NCBI RefSeq assembly: GCF_004766045.1
Contig: NZ_SPQQ01000002.1
Span: 620,001-684,000 of the forward strand
Origin: Desulfosporosinus fructosivorans
GTDB lineage: Bacteria; Bacillota; Desulfitobacteriia; Desulfitobacteriales; Desulfitobacteriaceae
DNA: 64,000 nt
Reading direction: 5' to 3'
The position numbers were made by a program, and so were the translations under genes. Positions 1 to 7,913 of the stretch are shown here, in pieces (position 1 is the first letter of the stretch; each line of letters begins with the position of its first letter). The notes below the pieces were generated by a model. That model was not told where the DNA came from. It searched no databases and saw nothing but the letters and a program-made list of their open reading frames with translations.

Positions 1-609
1 ATCTTGTCCAATAGCCCGAAATGCTGTTCCTATATGGGATTTGATAATAACTTTTAATCCCACATAGGTTAAAACTGTCATTATTAGTATTGTGTAAAAA
101 TACTCGATATTTCCGGTAGTGTTAAAAAGCGGTGGAACACTGAGCCCCGATGTGCCTCGTGTTAACTCAACCCAGTTAGCCGTCACCGCAAACATTGCTA
201 AGGCAACAAACCACGTCATACAAGATGCAAAGATCCCGGCCAACCTCAGAGTAAGGAAACCTAAACCAAGACCCAACAATCCTGCTAAAATTCCTCCGGC
301 TAACATTCCAAGCCATGGTGAGACCCCTAATTTAACCGCTAGAAGTGCCGAAGTATATGCACCTACACCCCAAAAAGCCGCGTACCCAAAATTGTTAATA
401 TTTATAAAGCCCGCGGTGAAGTCAAAAGCCATAGCCAGTGCTCCCAGCATAAGTGCTGAAATTAGGAGACGGGTAATCACTTCATCCTGTAGAACTAGTG
501 GGAAAATAGCAAGAACAAAAAGCATAGCTATGCTTAAAGGGGTAAATCCAAACTTCCCTATGAATCGGCCACCTTTTGTAAAGCTACTCTCTGCCTTTTC
601 CACGCTCAT
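1..609 (-). CDS. livM: Branched-chain amino acid ABC transporter permease LivM, partial
   Basis: This is the amino-terminal part (about 200 residues) of a LivM-type inner-membrane permease; the carboxy end runs off the left edge. LivM pairs with LivH to form the channel of a high-affinity leucine/isoleucine/valine-type importer. The translation is a string of hydrophobic segments and includes the family stretch FDFTAGFINIGFAAFWGVGA. The ATG at 609 sits only one base after GGAGG (611-615), too close for good initiation. The GTG at 603 is 7 bases from that Shine-Dalgarno and is the more likely start. It follows livH in the same direction and is the last visible gene of the panB operon. The ATPase subunits LivG/LivF and the binding protein are not in the window and may lie to the left. 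Confidence 0.9.
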   Translation of the reverse strand, partial: MSVEKAESSFTKGGRFIGKFGFTPLSIAMLFVLAIFPLVLQDEVITRLLISALMLGALAMAFDFTAGFININNFGYAAFWGVGAYTSALLAVKLGVSPWLGMLAGGILAGLLGLGLGFLTLRLAGIFASCMTWFVALAMFAVTANWVELTRGTSGLSVPPLFNTTGNIEYFYTILIMTVLTYVGLKVIIKSHIGTAFRAIGQD

Positions 610-632
610 CCCTCCAATCTTGATAATATGCA

Positions 633-1535
633 TTATTCTGAAACGCTCTTGACTCCTTTTTTGGCGAATAATCCCCGTGGCTTAAATATTAGAATCATGA
701 TTATGATGACTAGACTGACCACATCCTGCCAGCCGGAACCGAATCTCATGTAAGCGAAGGTTTCAAGCAACCCAACTAGCAATCCGCCATAGATACTCGC
801 CCCTATGTTCCCCATTCCAACTAGTATCAGTACAAACCAAGACTTGTAGAGGGGTTGCACGCCCATAAACGGATAAGCGGGTGAAATAGAAAGCAATATT
901 GCTCCTGCCAATCCAGCAAGCAGGCAACTTAAGGCAAAGGTCAGGGTATGTATAACGTTTAAATTAACACCAACTATACTCGCTCCAGTTTCATCCTGAG
1001 AAACGGCGCGGATGGCCCGTCCCATTGTAGTTTTATTTAGGAAAAGCCAGAAGATAGCAATAGTGACCATAGCTATACAAAACCCTGCAATACGATCATT
1101 TGAAATATTAAAACTGGCGATACTTACTTTTCCGGGCCAATACTGAGTAATCCCTCGATAAGTGTTTCCCCAAAGCATTTTGGCACCGTTTTGCAGGACA
1201 ATTGAGATACCTAAGGTCAACAGAAAGGTATTCATTATCCAGTTTTTCTTGGACCTTTTACGTAACGGATAGAATAACGTCTTTTCTGCGATGGCTCCCA
1301 AAATAAAGGTTCCTACAGCAGCCAATAGAATACTGGAGATCGGGCCGAAGTGAAAATATGTGTAGGTAAAATAGGAAAAATAAGCACCTAACATGTAGAA
1401 CTCTCCATGGGCAAAGTTTGGGATATTCATGACCCCAAAAACTAAGGAAAGCCCCACTGCCATTAGCGCGTATAATCCCCCTCTTATGACTCCGGTCAAT
1501 ACAATGTTGAATAATTGCATTGAATCCATATCCAT
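633..1535 (-). CDS. livH: Branched-chain amino acid ABC transporter permease LivH
   Basis: Integral membrane permease of about 300 residues, the partner of LivM. It has the family signature around residues 20-45 (GGLYALMAVGLSLVFGVMN then NFAHGEFYMLGAY) and the late GNIGASIYGGLLVGLLE segment that resembles the cytoplasmic coupling loop. The frame is open 10 codons further upstream, but the start chosen (ATG at 1535) has GGAGG about 10 bases before it, and the upstream codons would overlap that Shine-Dalgarno. It lies between the opine-type dehydrogenase gene and livM, so a substrate made or used by the dehydrogenase may be an amino or keto acid carried by this transporter. Family specificity for branched-chain amino acids is known for LivH in general; the actual substrate here is not shown. 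Confidence 0.92.
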   Translation of the reverse strand: MDMDSMQLFNIVLTGVIRGGLYALMAVGLSLVFGVMNIPNFAHGEFYMLGAYFSYFTYTYFHFGPISSILLAAVGTFILGAIAEKTLFYPLRKRSKKNWIMNTFLLTLGISIVLQNGAKMLWGNTYRGITQYWPGKVSIASFNISNDRIAGFCIAMVTIAIFWLFLNKTTMGRAIRAVSQDETGASIVGVNLNVIHTLTFALSCLLAGLAGAILLSISPAYPFMGVQPLYKSWFVLILVGMGNIGASIYGGLLVGLLETFAYMRFGSGWQDVVSLVIIIMILIFKPRGLFAKKGVKSVSE

Positions 1536-1579
1536 TATTAGTGCACCTCCTCGATCTATCGACATAGATCATATTAGGC

Positions 1580-1620
1580 CTTACCATTCTCTCAACTACT
1601 TAAGTGAAGAGAATGGTAAG
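1580..1620 (-). terminator. Perfect intercistronic hairpin between dehydrogenase gene and livH
   Basis: A 13-bp perfect inverted repeat (CTTACCATTCTCT at 1580-1592 and its complement at 1608-1620) with a 15-base loop. There is no T-run after it on the minus strand, so it is more likely an mRNA-stabilising or attenuating stem that lowers livHM relative to the upstream genes than a full terminator. Confidence 0.6.
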
Positions 1621-1632
1621 AAATTTTAATGC

Positions 1633-2859
1633 TTATACCTTTTCTTTATATACCCCTTCATGGAGATACCGTAACATTTCATCCTTATCCAGATGGCCGA
1701 TGCCCAGATACTCCAAACTATAACCCGATTCGTAGAAATCCGTTTCGAGCATGGCATTGGCCAGGTTGATCATCGAATCTACAACCGGAGTTTTCACTCC
1801 GAATTTCTTGCCAAGTTCATGATAGACATGGCATCCTACCGGGATATCCTCAGTGATATAGCGATTGTTAATGGTATGCGGGCCTGTTCCAAACTGGATA
1901 TAATCCTGCTGGTCAAAGGGAATCTCATAATCAGGCCCCATATATTCAGGCCCTAAGATATTTTCTCTGGAGAAGAATTGTCTCTTGTCAAATGCCTGAA
2001 TGCCGACGCCCATTGCTGCTGCCAATTTACATTGTTCTTGGTACAAGGTGTATTGAACTTGAGATATGGATGGACAATAGGCATGGGAGTAGATGGAGAA
2101 GTCGTATTTGTTCTCTCCATAAATTACACCCCAGTTTTCCATGACTCCGACTCCTAAGATGGTACCTGGGCAATGCAGAACTGGATTTACATTACTAAAT
2201 CCGGTGTCCATGACGGTTTCTCCTCCAACAACGCCATCACCCTTTGTAATTCCATCCATGCTCGGAATATATTTAGTGCTTTCCAAGAAATCAGCCTGAT
2301 CGATTGTTGGAAGAGCTGCTCCCCTTAGAGTGATTGCTCGGTAGTAGGCTCGAACCTTCGGTAAGACGACTCCACCTTTAATTTCAACTCTAGAGCCATA
2401 GGGTGCACTGGACCATCCACCAATAATTACCTTCTTGGTACAGCCTGCTTCGCGCATCATTTTTCTTAACAATAAAGAACCGTAGTTATCCGGGAAGATA
2501 TGAATTACCATGCCATCTTCTAAGGCAGGAACCAACTGTTCAAAAAAAGGTCTGTGTCCGATGGACGGAGTTGTAACGATGACAATTCCTGCACCTTTTA
2601 CAGCCTCAGCAACGTCAGTTGTAACTTTATCAAACTGAGCAACCCCTGAGCGTTCAAACCCGTAGAGGTTCAGTTGCTCCCCGAAAAATTTCAAGCCCTG
2701 TTCTTTAATGCCAAACAAGGTCTTCTCTGCAAACGGTGGCAAGTCACAAATGCGAGTCGTTGCGCCACCTAAGGCACAGTCTCCAGCTTGGGCCTTACCG
2801 CAGGCTCCAGCTCCGAGGATAGCTATTGGTTTGTTTTTTAAATACTCCATGTTACTCAT
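1633..2859 (-). CDS. NAD/NADP octopine/nopaline dehydrogenase family protein
   Basis: A 408-residue oxidoreductase of the opine dehydrogenase family, which is structurally related to ketopantoate reductase and 6-phosphogluconate dehydrogenase. Residues 12-20 read AILGAGACG, a Rossmann GxGxxG nucleotide-binding turn. A second conserved stretch near residue 225 (SNVNPVLHCPGTIL) carries the Asn and His typical of the family's alpha-helical catalytic domain. The start at 2859 is preceded by GGAGG in a normal position. Family members reductively join an amino acid to a keto acid, or reduce a 2-keto acid. The gene sits directly downstream of panB, which makes ketopantoate, so it could serve as a non-canonical ketopantoate reductase (inference). 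Opine formation from an imported amino acid is the alternative. Confidence 0.85.
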   Translation of the reverse strand: MSNMEYLKNKPIAILGAGACGKAQAGDCALGGATTRICDLPPFAEKTLFGIKEQGLKFFGEQLNLYGFERSGVAQFDKVTTDVAEAVKGAGIVIVTTPSIGHRPFFEQLVPALEDGMVIHIFPDNYGSLLLRKMMREAGCTKKVIIGGWSSAPYGSRVEIKGGVVLPKVRAYYRAITLRGAALPTIDQADFLESTKYIPSMDGITKGDGVVGGETVMDTGFSNVNPVLHCPGTILGVGVMENWGVIYGENKYDFSIYSHAYCPSISQVQYTLYQEQCKLAAAMGVGIQAFDKRQFFSRENILGPEYMGPDYEIPFDQQDYIQFGTGPHTINNRYITEDIPVGCHVYHELGKKFGVKTPVVDSMINLANAMLETDFYESGYSLEYLGIGHLDKDEMLRYLHEGVYKEKV

Positions 2860-2955
2860 TATTTATCGTCCTCCAATATTTAAATTTGATTTGTAATCAG
2901 CCTAGTAGCAATTTTTGGTTATTGATGCACTTATCTATGAGATGTTTTCAGTTAT

Positions 2956-3819
2956 TTAACGAGAGGAAAAGTCAAACTCCTTAAAAAGGTTTTCGAATTC
3001 CTCCTTGCCATCCAAAATATGATAAACATGCTCATCAGTCGGAAATTGTCCACTTTTTACATCATTGATATACTGCTTAAATGCATTAACTTCAATTTCA
3101 GCAATATTTGCATATTTCTTAACAAACTTTGGAGTAAAGGTCTCAAACATGCCCAGCATATCTCCACATATTAACAGCTGCCCATCACATGGTTGTCCTG
3201 CACCGATCGAATAAACAGGAATCTTTAGTTTCTGTGCAATAAATCCAGTAAGTTCGGGTGGTACTGCTTCTAACAAAAGGGCATATGCTCCAGCCTCTTG
3301 AATTGCAATTGCATCGATAATGAGATCCTTAGCACTTTTAACGTCTCTACCCTGGGCCTTAAATCCACCTAATTGTCCTGAACTCTGAGGAGTCAGACCA
3401 ATATGGCCCATGACCAACATGCCTGCATCTGTAATCGCCTTAATTTTGCTGCAAACTCGTCTTCCGCCTTCAAGCTTAATACAATCAACACTTGCCTCTT
3501 TATGGAAGCGGCCTGCATTTCCCACTGCATCTTGATCCGATATTTGGTAGGATAAAAATGGCATATCCCCGACAATCCAAGTATTCGGAGCCCCCCTGCG
3601 AACAGCCTGACAGTGCGAAATACAATCCGCCATTGTTACTGGAATCGTGCTCTCATAACCGAGAACTACCATCCCTAAGGAATCTCCCACAAGTATTAAA
3701 TCCATACCCGCCTGCTCCGCAAAGGAAGCCGTAGGATAGTCATATGCAGTTATCCATGCGGCTTGTTCACCATCTTTCTTCATTTTCATAAAATCAAGAA
3801 TACCTTTTTTACGAACCAA
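2956..3819 (-). CDS. panB: 3-methyl-2-oxobutanoate hydroxymethyltransferase PanB
   Basis: A 287-residue cytosolic enzyme that transfers a hydroxymethyl group from methylene-tetrahydrofolate to 2-oxoisovalerate (the keto acid of valine), giving ketopantoate, the first step to pantothenate and CoA. The family motifs are all present in order: VGDSLGMVVLGYEST (metal-binding Asp), VGDMPFLSYQ (second Asp), CIKLEGG, HIGLTPQS, LLLEAVPPELT (catalytic Glu) and IGAGQPCDGQLL. The start is a TTG at 3819 with a strong AAGGAGG eight bases upstream. It is the first gene behind the sigma54 promoter. PanB is usually housekeeping and grouped with panC and panD, so its place in a sigma54-controlled operon with a branched-chain transporter is unusual and suggests a specialised copy. 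Confidence 0.92.
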   Translation of the reverse strand: MVRKKGILDFMKMKKDGEQAAWITAYDYPTASFAEQAGMDLILVGDSLGMVVLGYESTIPVTMADCISHCQAVRRGAPNTWIVGDMPFLSYQISDQDAVGNAGRFHKEASVDCIKLEGGRRVCSKIKAITDAGMLVMGHIGLTPQSSGQLGGFKAQGRDVKSAKDLIIDAIAIQEAGAYALLLEAVPPELTGFIAQKLKIPVYSIGAGQPCDGQLLICGDMLGMFETFTPKFVKKYANIAEIEVNAFKQYINDVKSGQFPTDEHVYHILDGKEEFENLFKEFDFSSR

Positions 3820-3857
3820 CTTGAAAACCTCCTTTATTTATTGCAATTCCTTATATT

Positions 3858-3873
3858 TGCAATCCTTGTGCCA
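3858..3873 (-). promoter_or_regulatory. Sigma54 (-24/-12) promoter of the panB operon
   Basis: On the minus strand the sequence reads TGGCAC-AAGGA-TTGCA (3873 to 3858), an exact match to the sigma54 consensus TGGCAC-N5-TTGC. Transcription would start near 3846, about 27 bases before the panB TTG start. It agrees with the sigma54 activator gene immediately upstream. Confidence 0.9.
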
Positions 3874-4020
3874 TTCTTCATAATTTTCAAATTAATCTTT
3901 TCGCCCTTATTTAGTGAGTCTATAAATGCTGTTATTGAGCCATTTTAATTATGAAGTATTCTTCTATGAAGCCAGAAAAAATAGACTTATAACTAATATA
4001 AATTTAAAAATATATATTAG

Positions 4021-4087
4021 TTGGAATATTCATGATTTAATAGTAAAATTTTTTTTACAACTCTATAAAAACCCTTGAAATATTCAA
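4021..4087 (-). promoter_or_regulatory. Candidate enhancer sites for the sigma54 activator
   Basis: Two near-identical imperfect palindromes lie here: TTGGAATATTCATGA at 4021-4035 and TTGAAATATTCAA at 4075-4087. They are 54 bases apart, about 175 to 240 bases upstream of the predicted sigma54 start site, the usual distance for activator binding sites. The match is by eye only. Confidence 0.45.
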
Positions 4088-4096
4088 TACAAATCT

Positions 4097-4138
4097 AAAA
4101 CGTAAAGGATTTTTGCATGCAAAAATCCTTTACGTTTT
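4097..4138. repeat. 42-bp perfect palindrome
   Basis: Bases 4097-4138 are a perfect 42-bp inverted repeat centred on GCATGC at 4115-4120, with arms running AAAACGTAAAGG... to ...CCTTTACGTTTT. There is almost no loop, and no T-run follows on either strand. It may be a terminator core, a cruciform-forming site or a high-affinity protein site. It lies between the activator's terminator and the sigma54 promoter. Confidence 0.85.
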
Positions 4139-4249
4139 GAGAAATTACTAATCGTTTAACAGGTCCTACTATTTAAGAGCAATAGCGTTAAGCGGTATAG
4201 TTAATAATTTCAGAACACTAGTCACTCCGATTTATGGGAAGCCCTATCT

Positions 4250-4291
4250 AAAAAAAGAATGGGAACAACTTTTATCATGTTGTCCCCATTC
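4250..4291 (-). terminator. Rho-independent terminator of the sigma54 activator gene
   Basis: On the minus strand GAATGGGGACAAC pairs with GTTGTTCCCATTC (4291-4257), with one G-U pair, and is followed by seven T (4256-4250). It separates the activator gene from the panB promoter. Confidence 0.9.
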
Positions 4292-4338
4292 TCAATTAAC
4301 TTATTTCGGGTTGTTAGCTTCAACAGACAGTTGGACTG

Positions 4339-5784
4339 TCACGCATCGGCAGTGTTGTAATTATAGTCTAAAATATTTAAGACTTTTAAGCGATACTGAA
4401 GATTTTGTCTTGAGATTCTTAATTCTTTGGCTGCTCTGCTAAAATTACCATTATTATTTTTAATTTCTTCCATTATTAGTTCTCGCTCAACCTCTTTTAA
4501 TGTTTCTTTTAAACTATTGTATTTGAGAACTCTATGAGTCCCTTTAGTATTAGAATCATTTACTATGTATTTTGGCAGATGTTTAGGGGTTATTAGGAGA
4601 TCGTCTCTTTCAGTCATATTCATTGCATAATCAATACAATGCTTTAACTGGCGTATATTTCCGGGCCAGTTAAAATTTTTTAGGATAATAATTACTTCAT
4701 CTGAAATCCCATGGATATTTTTCCTCATGATTTTATTACTCGTTTTAATAAAACTAGTTACCAACTCATCTAAATCATCAAGTCGCATGCTCAAAGTGGG
4801 GATTTCTAATGTCACAGCCGAAAGTCTATAGTAAAGATCTAACCTTAATTGGTTTTTTCTAATTGCTTCAACAGGATTAATATTCGTTGCACTTATTATT
4901 CGACCATTGACTGCGATCTCTTTATTACCCCCAACTTTACGGATCTTATTTGTTTCCAATACTCTAAGAAGCGATGCTTGGAATGCTAAACTAGTAGAAT
5001 TCAGTTCATCCAAGAATAACGTCCCATCTTTAGCTTGTTCAAAAAGACCAATGGTATCGTTAGCACCGGTGAAAGCACCTTTAGTTATGCCAAAGAGTAT
5101 GCTTTCAAGCAATGTCTCGGGAATGGAACTACAGTTAATAGCCACGAAGGGTCCATTAGATACAGGACCATAGTTGTGTATGCTTTGAGCAAATAATTCT
5201 TTACCAGTTCCGGTGGCACCAACAATAAGTATTGAAGAAGAACAAACTGAAATCTTTTTAGCCAAGGCAATGGTCGATTTAATACCAGTGCTTGATCCAA
5301 TGATATCGTCAAAATGAAATTGAGTTCCGTTTTTGGATTGTATCTTCCTCAGCGAGAGCAGATCATCCTGTAATTGTGTTATAGCAGATGACATTTCAAT
5401 TATTTGAGATAAATCTTTAAATACGGCAATAGCACCCAATAGTTTATTGTTTGAAAATATTGGGTAGGCACTAGTAACAACATTTACGAGTTTGCCTTTT
5501 AGGGTAATAAATCTCATTACTTTATTTATAACTGGCTTTCCTGTTTGTAATACTCCGAGTATAACACTGTTATCAGCATTTAGTTCAGTATTTTCATCGA
5601 TCCTATAAGTTTCACATATATTCTTGCCTAATATATCTTCCCTCTTATATTGCTCTATTTTTTCACACCCCTTTGAGTAATAAATAGTGCAGCCTCTTAT
5701 ATCCACAACCTGAATACAAATATCTTCCAATATTTCAATTATTCTAAGTGGTAATTCAATTAAATTATTTTCATACTCCCCCAT
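4339..5784 (-). CDS. Sigma54-dependent transcriptional activator (PAS - AAA+ - Fis HTH)
   Basis: A 481-residue enhancer-binding protein. Residues 10-130 form a PAS-like sensory region. The AAA+ domain (about 160-400) has Walker A GATGTGKE at 189-196 (Ala in place of the usual Glu at the second position), the sigma54-contacting loop GAFTGA at 236-241, and Walker B GTLFLDE at 254-260. Residues 446-470 (NGNFSRAAKELRISRQNLQYRL) form a Fis-type helix-turn-helix. There is no receiver domain, so a small molecule sensed by the PAS region is the likely signal. It is encoded directly upstream of a perfect sigma54 promoter that drives panB and its partners, so it is almost certainly their activator. It is transcribed in the same direction and ends at its own terminator. 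Confidence 0.93.
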   Translation of the reverse strand: MGEYENNLIELPLRIIEILEDICIQVVDIRGCTIYYSKGCEKIEQYKREDILGKNICETYRIDENTELNADNSVILGVLQTGKPVINKVMRFITLKGKLVNVVTSAYPIFSNNKLLGAIAVFKDLSQIIEMSSAITQLQDDLLSLRKIQSKNGTQFHFDDIIGSSTGIKSTIALAKKISVCSSSILIVGATGTGKELFAQSIHNYGPVSNGPFVAINCSSIPETLLESILFGITKGAFTGANDTIGLFEQAKDGTLFLDELNSTSLAFQASLLRVLETNKIRKVGGNKEIAVNGRIISATNINPVEAIRKNQLRLDLYYRLSAVTLEIPTLSMRLDDLDELVTSFIKTSNKIMRKNIHGISDEVIIILKNFNWPGNIRQLKHCIDYAMNMTERDDLLITPKHLPKYIVNDSNTKGTHRVLKYNSLKETLKEVERELIMEEIKNNNGNFSRAAKELRISRQNLQYRLKVLNILDYNYNTADA

Positions 5785-5867
5785 AAAGACAATACCACCT
5801 TTTGATATAGATATTCATTAAGACTTCTCAAGTAGAATTAATGCCAATCTAGCCCATAAGTGTTCGA

Positions 5868-5987
5868 CTATGCTGGAAGTTGCGGGAAGACAGAATCTTC
5901 TCTACTTTCTTCGATAATAGCACACCTTTCTTCATGAGAAAAGACTTCTTTGTGAGTAGCCTTGAACGCCATCTCTCCACAGCTCAT
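5868..5987 (-). other. Short ORF (39 codons) next to the dispersed repeat
   Basis: An ATG at 5987 opens a 39-residue frame beginning MSCGEMAFKATHKEVF and ending at 5868. The same frame is open upstream through an AAGGAGG-like stretch. I recognise no family. It may be the tail of a decayed gene; its first bases lie inside the 150-bp repeat that recurs at 18021. Confidence 0.3.
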
Positions 5988-6112
5988 AAAGAACCCTTCT
6001 TGATATCCCGCTCGGCCCGTTGTCAGAAGTTCCTCCTTTAAGGCATAAAGGAATATTTAAGCAAATCAAAAAAGTGGCAGGAAGAATTAGAGAAATTAAC
6101 AATGATCATTCT
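5964..6112. repeat. Dispersed repeat, copy A (about 150 bp)
   Basis: This segment, from GAACGCCATCTCTCCAC to AATGATCATTCT, recurs at 18021-18170 in the same orientation with roughly nine substitutions and one single-base indel in 150 bases. The sequences flanking the two copies are unrelated. No transposase or clear terminal inverted repeats are visible, so it could be an IS relic, a MITE-like element or a shared gene fragment. Confidence 0.85.
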
Positions 6113-6155
6113 CCATCGAGGACGAGCTGAAATTTACGAAATGTCAACCAAAGAA

Positions 6156-6205
6156 AACCCCTCAATCGGCGCCGGAAAAGACCCAGGCGCAACGACTGAG
6201 GGGTT
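6156..6205 (-). terminator. Terminator hairpin after the cytochrome-like gene
   Basis: AACCCCTCA at 6156-6164 pairs with TGAGGGGTT at 6197-6205. On the minus strand the stem is followed by TTTTCTTT, so it fits as the terminator of the flavodoxin/membrane-protein pair. Confidence 0.65.
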
Positions 6206-6286
6206 ATACTATACTTTTCAGCTTTGCCACCTTGACATACAGCGGTAGATTCCCCCATCACGCCCAGCGCCGTTAGGCAAAACCGT

Positions 6287-6976
6287 TTACTTTTGACATG
6301 GATGGGATAAGCATGGAAGATGCCTGTGATTCTGTTTTTGCAGCATCTGTGTCAGTAAATATGTTATTGCAGCATAGCAGCCCATAATTGCCATATGATC
6401 GAATACGAAGCCCACCAGCGAAGGCGTGGTGTTCCAATCGTTAAAACCATGCTGGAAAAGCAATTTGGAACCAATATGACGTGTAAACGAAGCATAAATA
6501 CCATATCCGATAATAAGCAGTAAGGCTATGCGGCTTAGAATGATATAGCGAAAGTTCATGCAGTCGATTCTAAGCCGGCGGCTTATTCCCCCCCAAAGTG
6601 CATTCCAACGGAAACCTAGATGTATTGCACTAAGGATAAAGCCCAAGTAAGCGGATAACGCATGCAGCTGGTGAACCCAAAGTTTTTGACTCAATGGAAA
6701 GGCAGAAAAAACTGTTTGTGAAATAAGAACTCCGGTTACAGTGACCAGCAACATCATGACCAAAAGCAGCACATTCGTGATGGTACTTAGTATACGAAGT
6801 AGGTTCATTTTTCCTTTACCGATTGCTGTATACCAATGGCGACTCAGGGCGTTGTGGATAATGAATAACAGCACAACGAACAAGCCGAGTATTTCATGGA
6901 TGGCATTAGCGGTAAAGGGATAATCCAAAACAACCAGGATACATAGTATCATCATGAGATTCATGATATTTCTCAT
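6287..6976 (-). CDS. DUF4405-type membrane protein, probable b-type cytochrome
   Basis: A 229-residue integral membrane protein with about five to six hydrophobic segments. Several His residues lie in or near membrane helices (AIHEILG, IIHNALSRHWY, LWVHQLHAL, AIHLGFRW), the pattern of DUF4405/cytochrome b561-like proteins that bind heme. The start overlaps the stop of the upstream flavodoxin lipoprotein gene as TAATG (6976), so the two are translationally coupled. A membrane electron carrier paired with an extracytoplasmic flavodoxin suggests electron transfer across the membrane (inference). The exact heme ligands cannot be assigned by eye. Confidence 0.7.
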   Translation of the reverse strand: MRNIMNLMMILCILVVLDYPFTANAIHEILGLFVVLLFIIHNALSRHWYTAIGKGKMNLLRILSTITNVLLLVMMLLVTVTGVLISQTVFSAFPLSQKLWVHQLHALSAYLGFILSAIHLGFRWNALWGGISRRLRIDCMNFRYIILSRIALLLIIGYGIYASFTRHIGSKLLFQHGFNDWNTTPSLVGFVFDHMAIMGCYAAITYLLTQMLQKQNHRHLPCLSHPCQK

Positions 6977-7644
6977 TATACGTTTAGCCTCTGCAGCCAG
7001 CTGACGATGTCGGCCTGTTTATCCTTTGCCTGATCATCCCAGATGGCCAATCCTTCTAAAACCTTTGTTTTTGGTTGGAGTTCTTGCATCGTTTTGTCGA
7101 TACCGGAGAGACCACTTCCTTTATGGGTGCTGAAGGGAATGATGGTTTTGTCTGCCAAATCATAGTCTGTGAGAAAAGTTCTTACAGGTGGTGCCACTGA
7201 ATACCACCAAATAGGCGTACCGATAAAGATTATATCGTAGGAACGTATATCCGGGATTTGATTGCTAAGTTTTGGCTTATATTGAGAATCAACTTCGCCT
7301 CTGGCCTGTTGTACAACTGTATCGTGGTCGATAGGATAGGCATCTTGTGGTTCGATGGCAAAGAGATCACTACCAACTTCTTTTTGGATGATTTCCGCAA
7401 AGGTATTTGTATGGCCTGTGTGAGAAAAATAGGCAATTAGGATTTTCTTCTCTTTTTCGCTAGTTTGGGTATTATTCTCTTCTGACGTTTGTATATTACT
7501 GTCTTCTGCCGTTAGTTTGTTACTGTCCTTTTCTGCCGGCGCAACATTTTGTTGAGCATTGTCTTTGGGCAAAAAGCCGCAACCGCCCAGCATTAGAGCC
7601 GCAAGTCCGGCTCCGGCACCTACGATGAACTTTCTTCTTTTCAT
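6976..7644 (-). CDS. Flavodoxin-domain lipoprotein
   Basis: A 222-residue protein. The first 22 residues (MKRRKFIVGAGAGLAALMLGGC) form a lipoprotein signal with lipobox LGGC, and the twin Arg followed by a hydrophobic stretch hints at Tat export. A Ser/Glu/Asn-rich linker (about 28-65) leads to a flavodoxin-like fold starting KKILIAYFSHTGHT, the FMN phosphate loop, with GTPIWWYSVAPPVRTFL as the second FMN-contacting segment. The ATG at 7644 has GGAGG upstream. It is coupled to the cytochrome-like gene downstream. An exported flavodoxin is less common than the cytosolic kind; a similar domain without a signal is encoded at 16906. Confidence 0.85.
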   Translation of the reverse strand: MKRRKFIVGAGAGLAALMLGGCGFLPKDNAQQNVAPAEKDSNKLTAEDSNIQTSEENNTQTSEKEKKILIAYFSHTGHTNTFAEIIQKEVGSDLFAIEPQDAYPIDHDTVVQQARGEVDSQYKPKLSNQIPDIRSYDIIFIGTPIWWYSVAPPVRTFLTDYDLADKTIIPFSTHKGSGLSGIDKTMQELQPKTKVLEGLAIWDDQAKDKQADIVSWLQRLNV

Positions 7645-7913
7645 GATTACCTCCTATATTCTTAACATCATCTTTTATTCGTCAATCAATCATTCCAGCC
7701 ATGAAACTGTACCAATATCTGTCTTGGGTAAGAATAGGCGCTTGTCGGAAAATACGCCACCGTTCACTCATTCTGAGGCAATCCAAATTCATTAAGAATC
7801 AGACAACGGTTTCACTGCTGTCAAACTGCATTGGCTTTTCATCCAGCAATATCAGTTCAGCTGCCCTAGGGCATGATACACACAACGAACGTTCCAGCAC
7901 TCCGTCGACACTA
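7645..7913. other. Gap with a possible gene remnant
   Basis: About 270 bases without a recognisable gene. On the minus strand just after the permease stop there is a short open stretch reading LCVSCPRAAELILLDEKP and ending at a stop near 7795, which could be the tail of a lost gene. I cannot name it. Confidence 0.35.

Larger units (their letters stand above)
3820..4338. other. Regulatory intergenic region between panB and the activator gene
   Basis: This 519-base AT-rich stretch holds no gene. It carries the sigma54 promoter, two candidate enhancer palindromes, the 42-bp palindrome and the activator terminator, all listed separately. Confidence 0.8.
5785..6286. other. Gap of 500 bases with repeat and terminator
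   Basis: It contains the short ORF at 5868, repeat copy A, and a hairpin at 6156-6205. I see no full gene. Confidence 0.7.

Noticed and set aside
119..652. Plus-strand frame of 177 codons
   Set aside because: It is antisense to livM, whose minus-strand translation has clear permease motifs.
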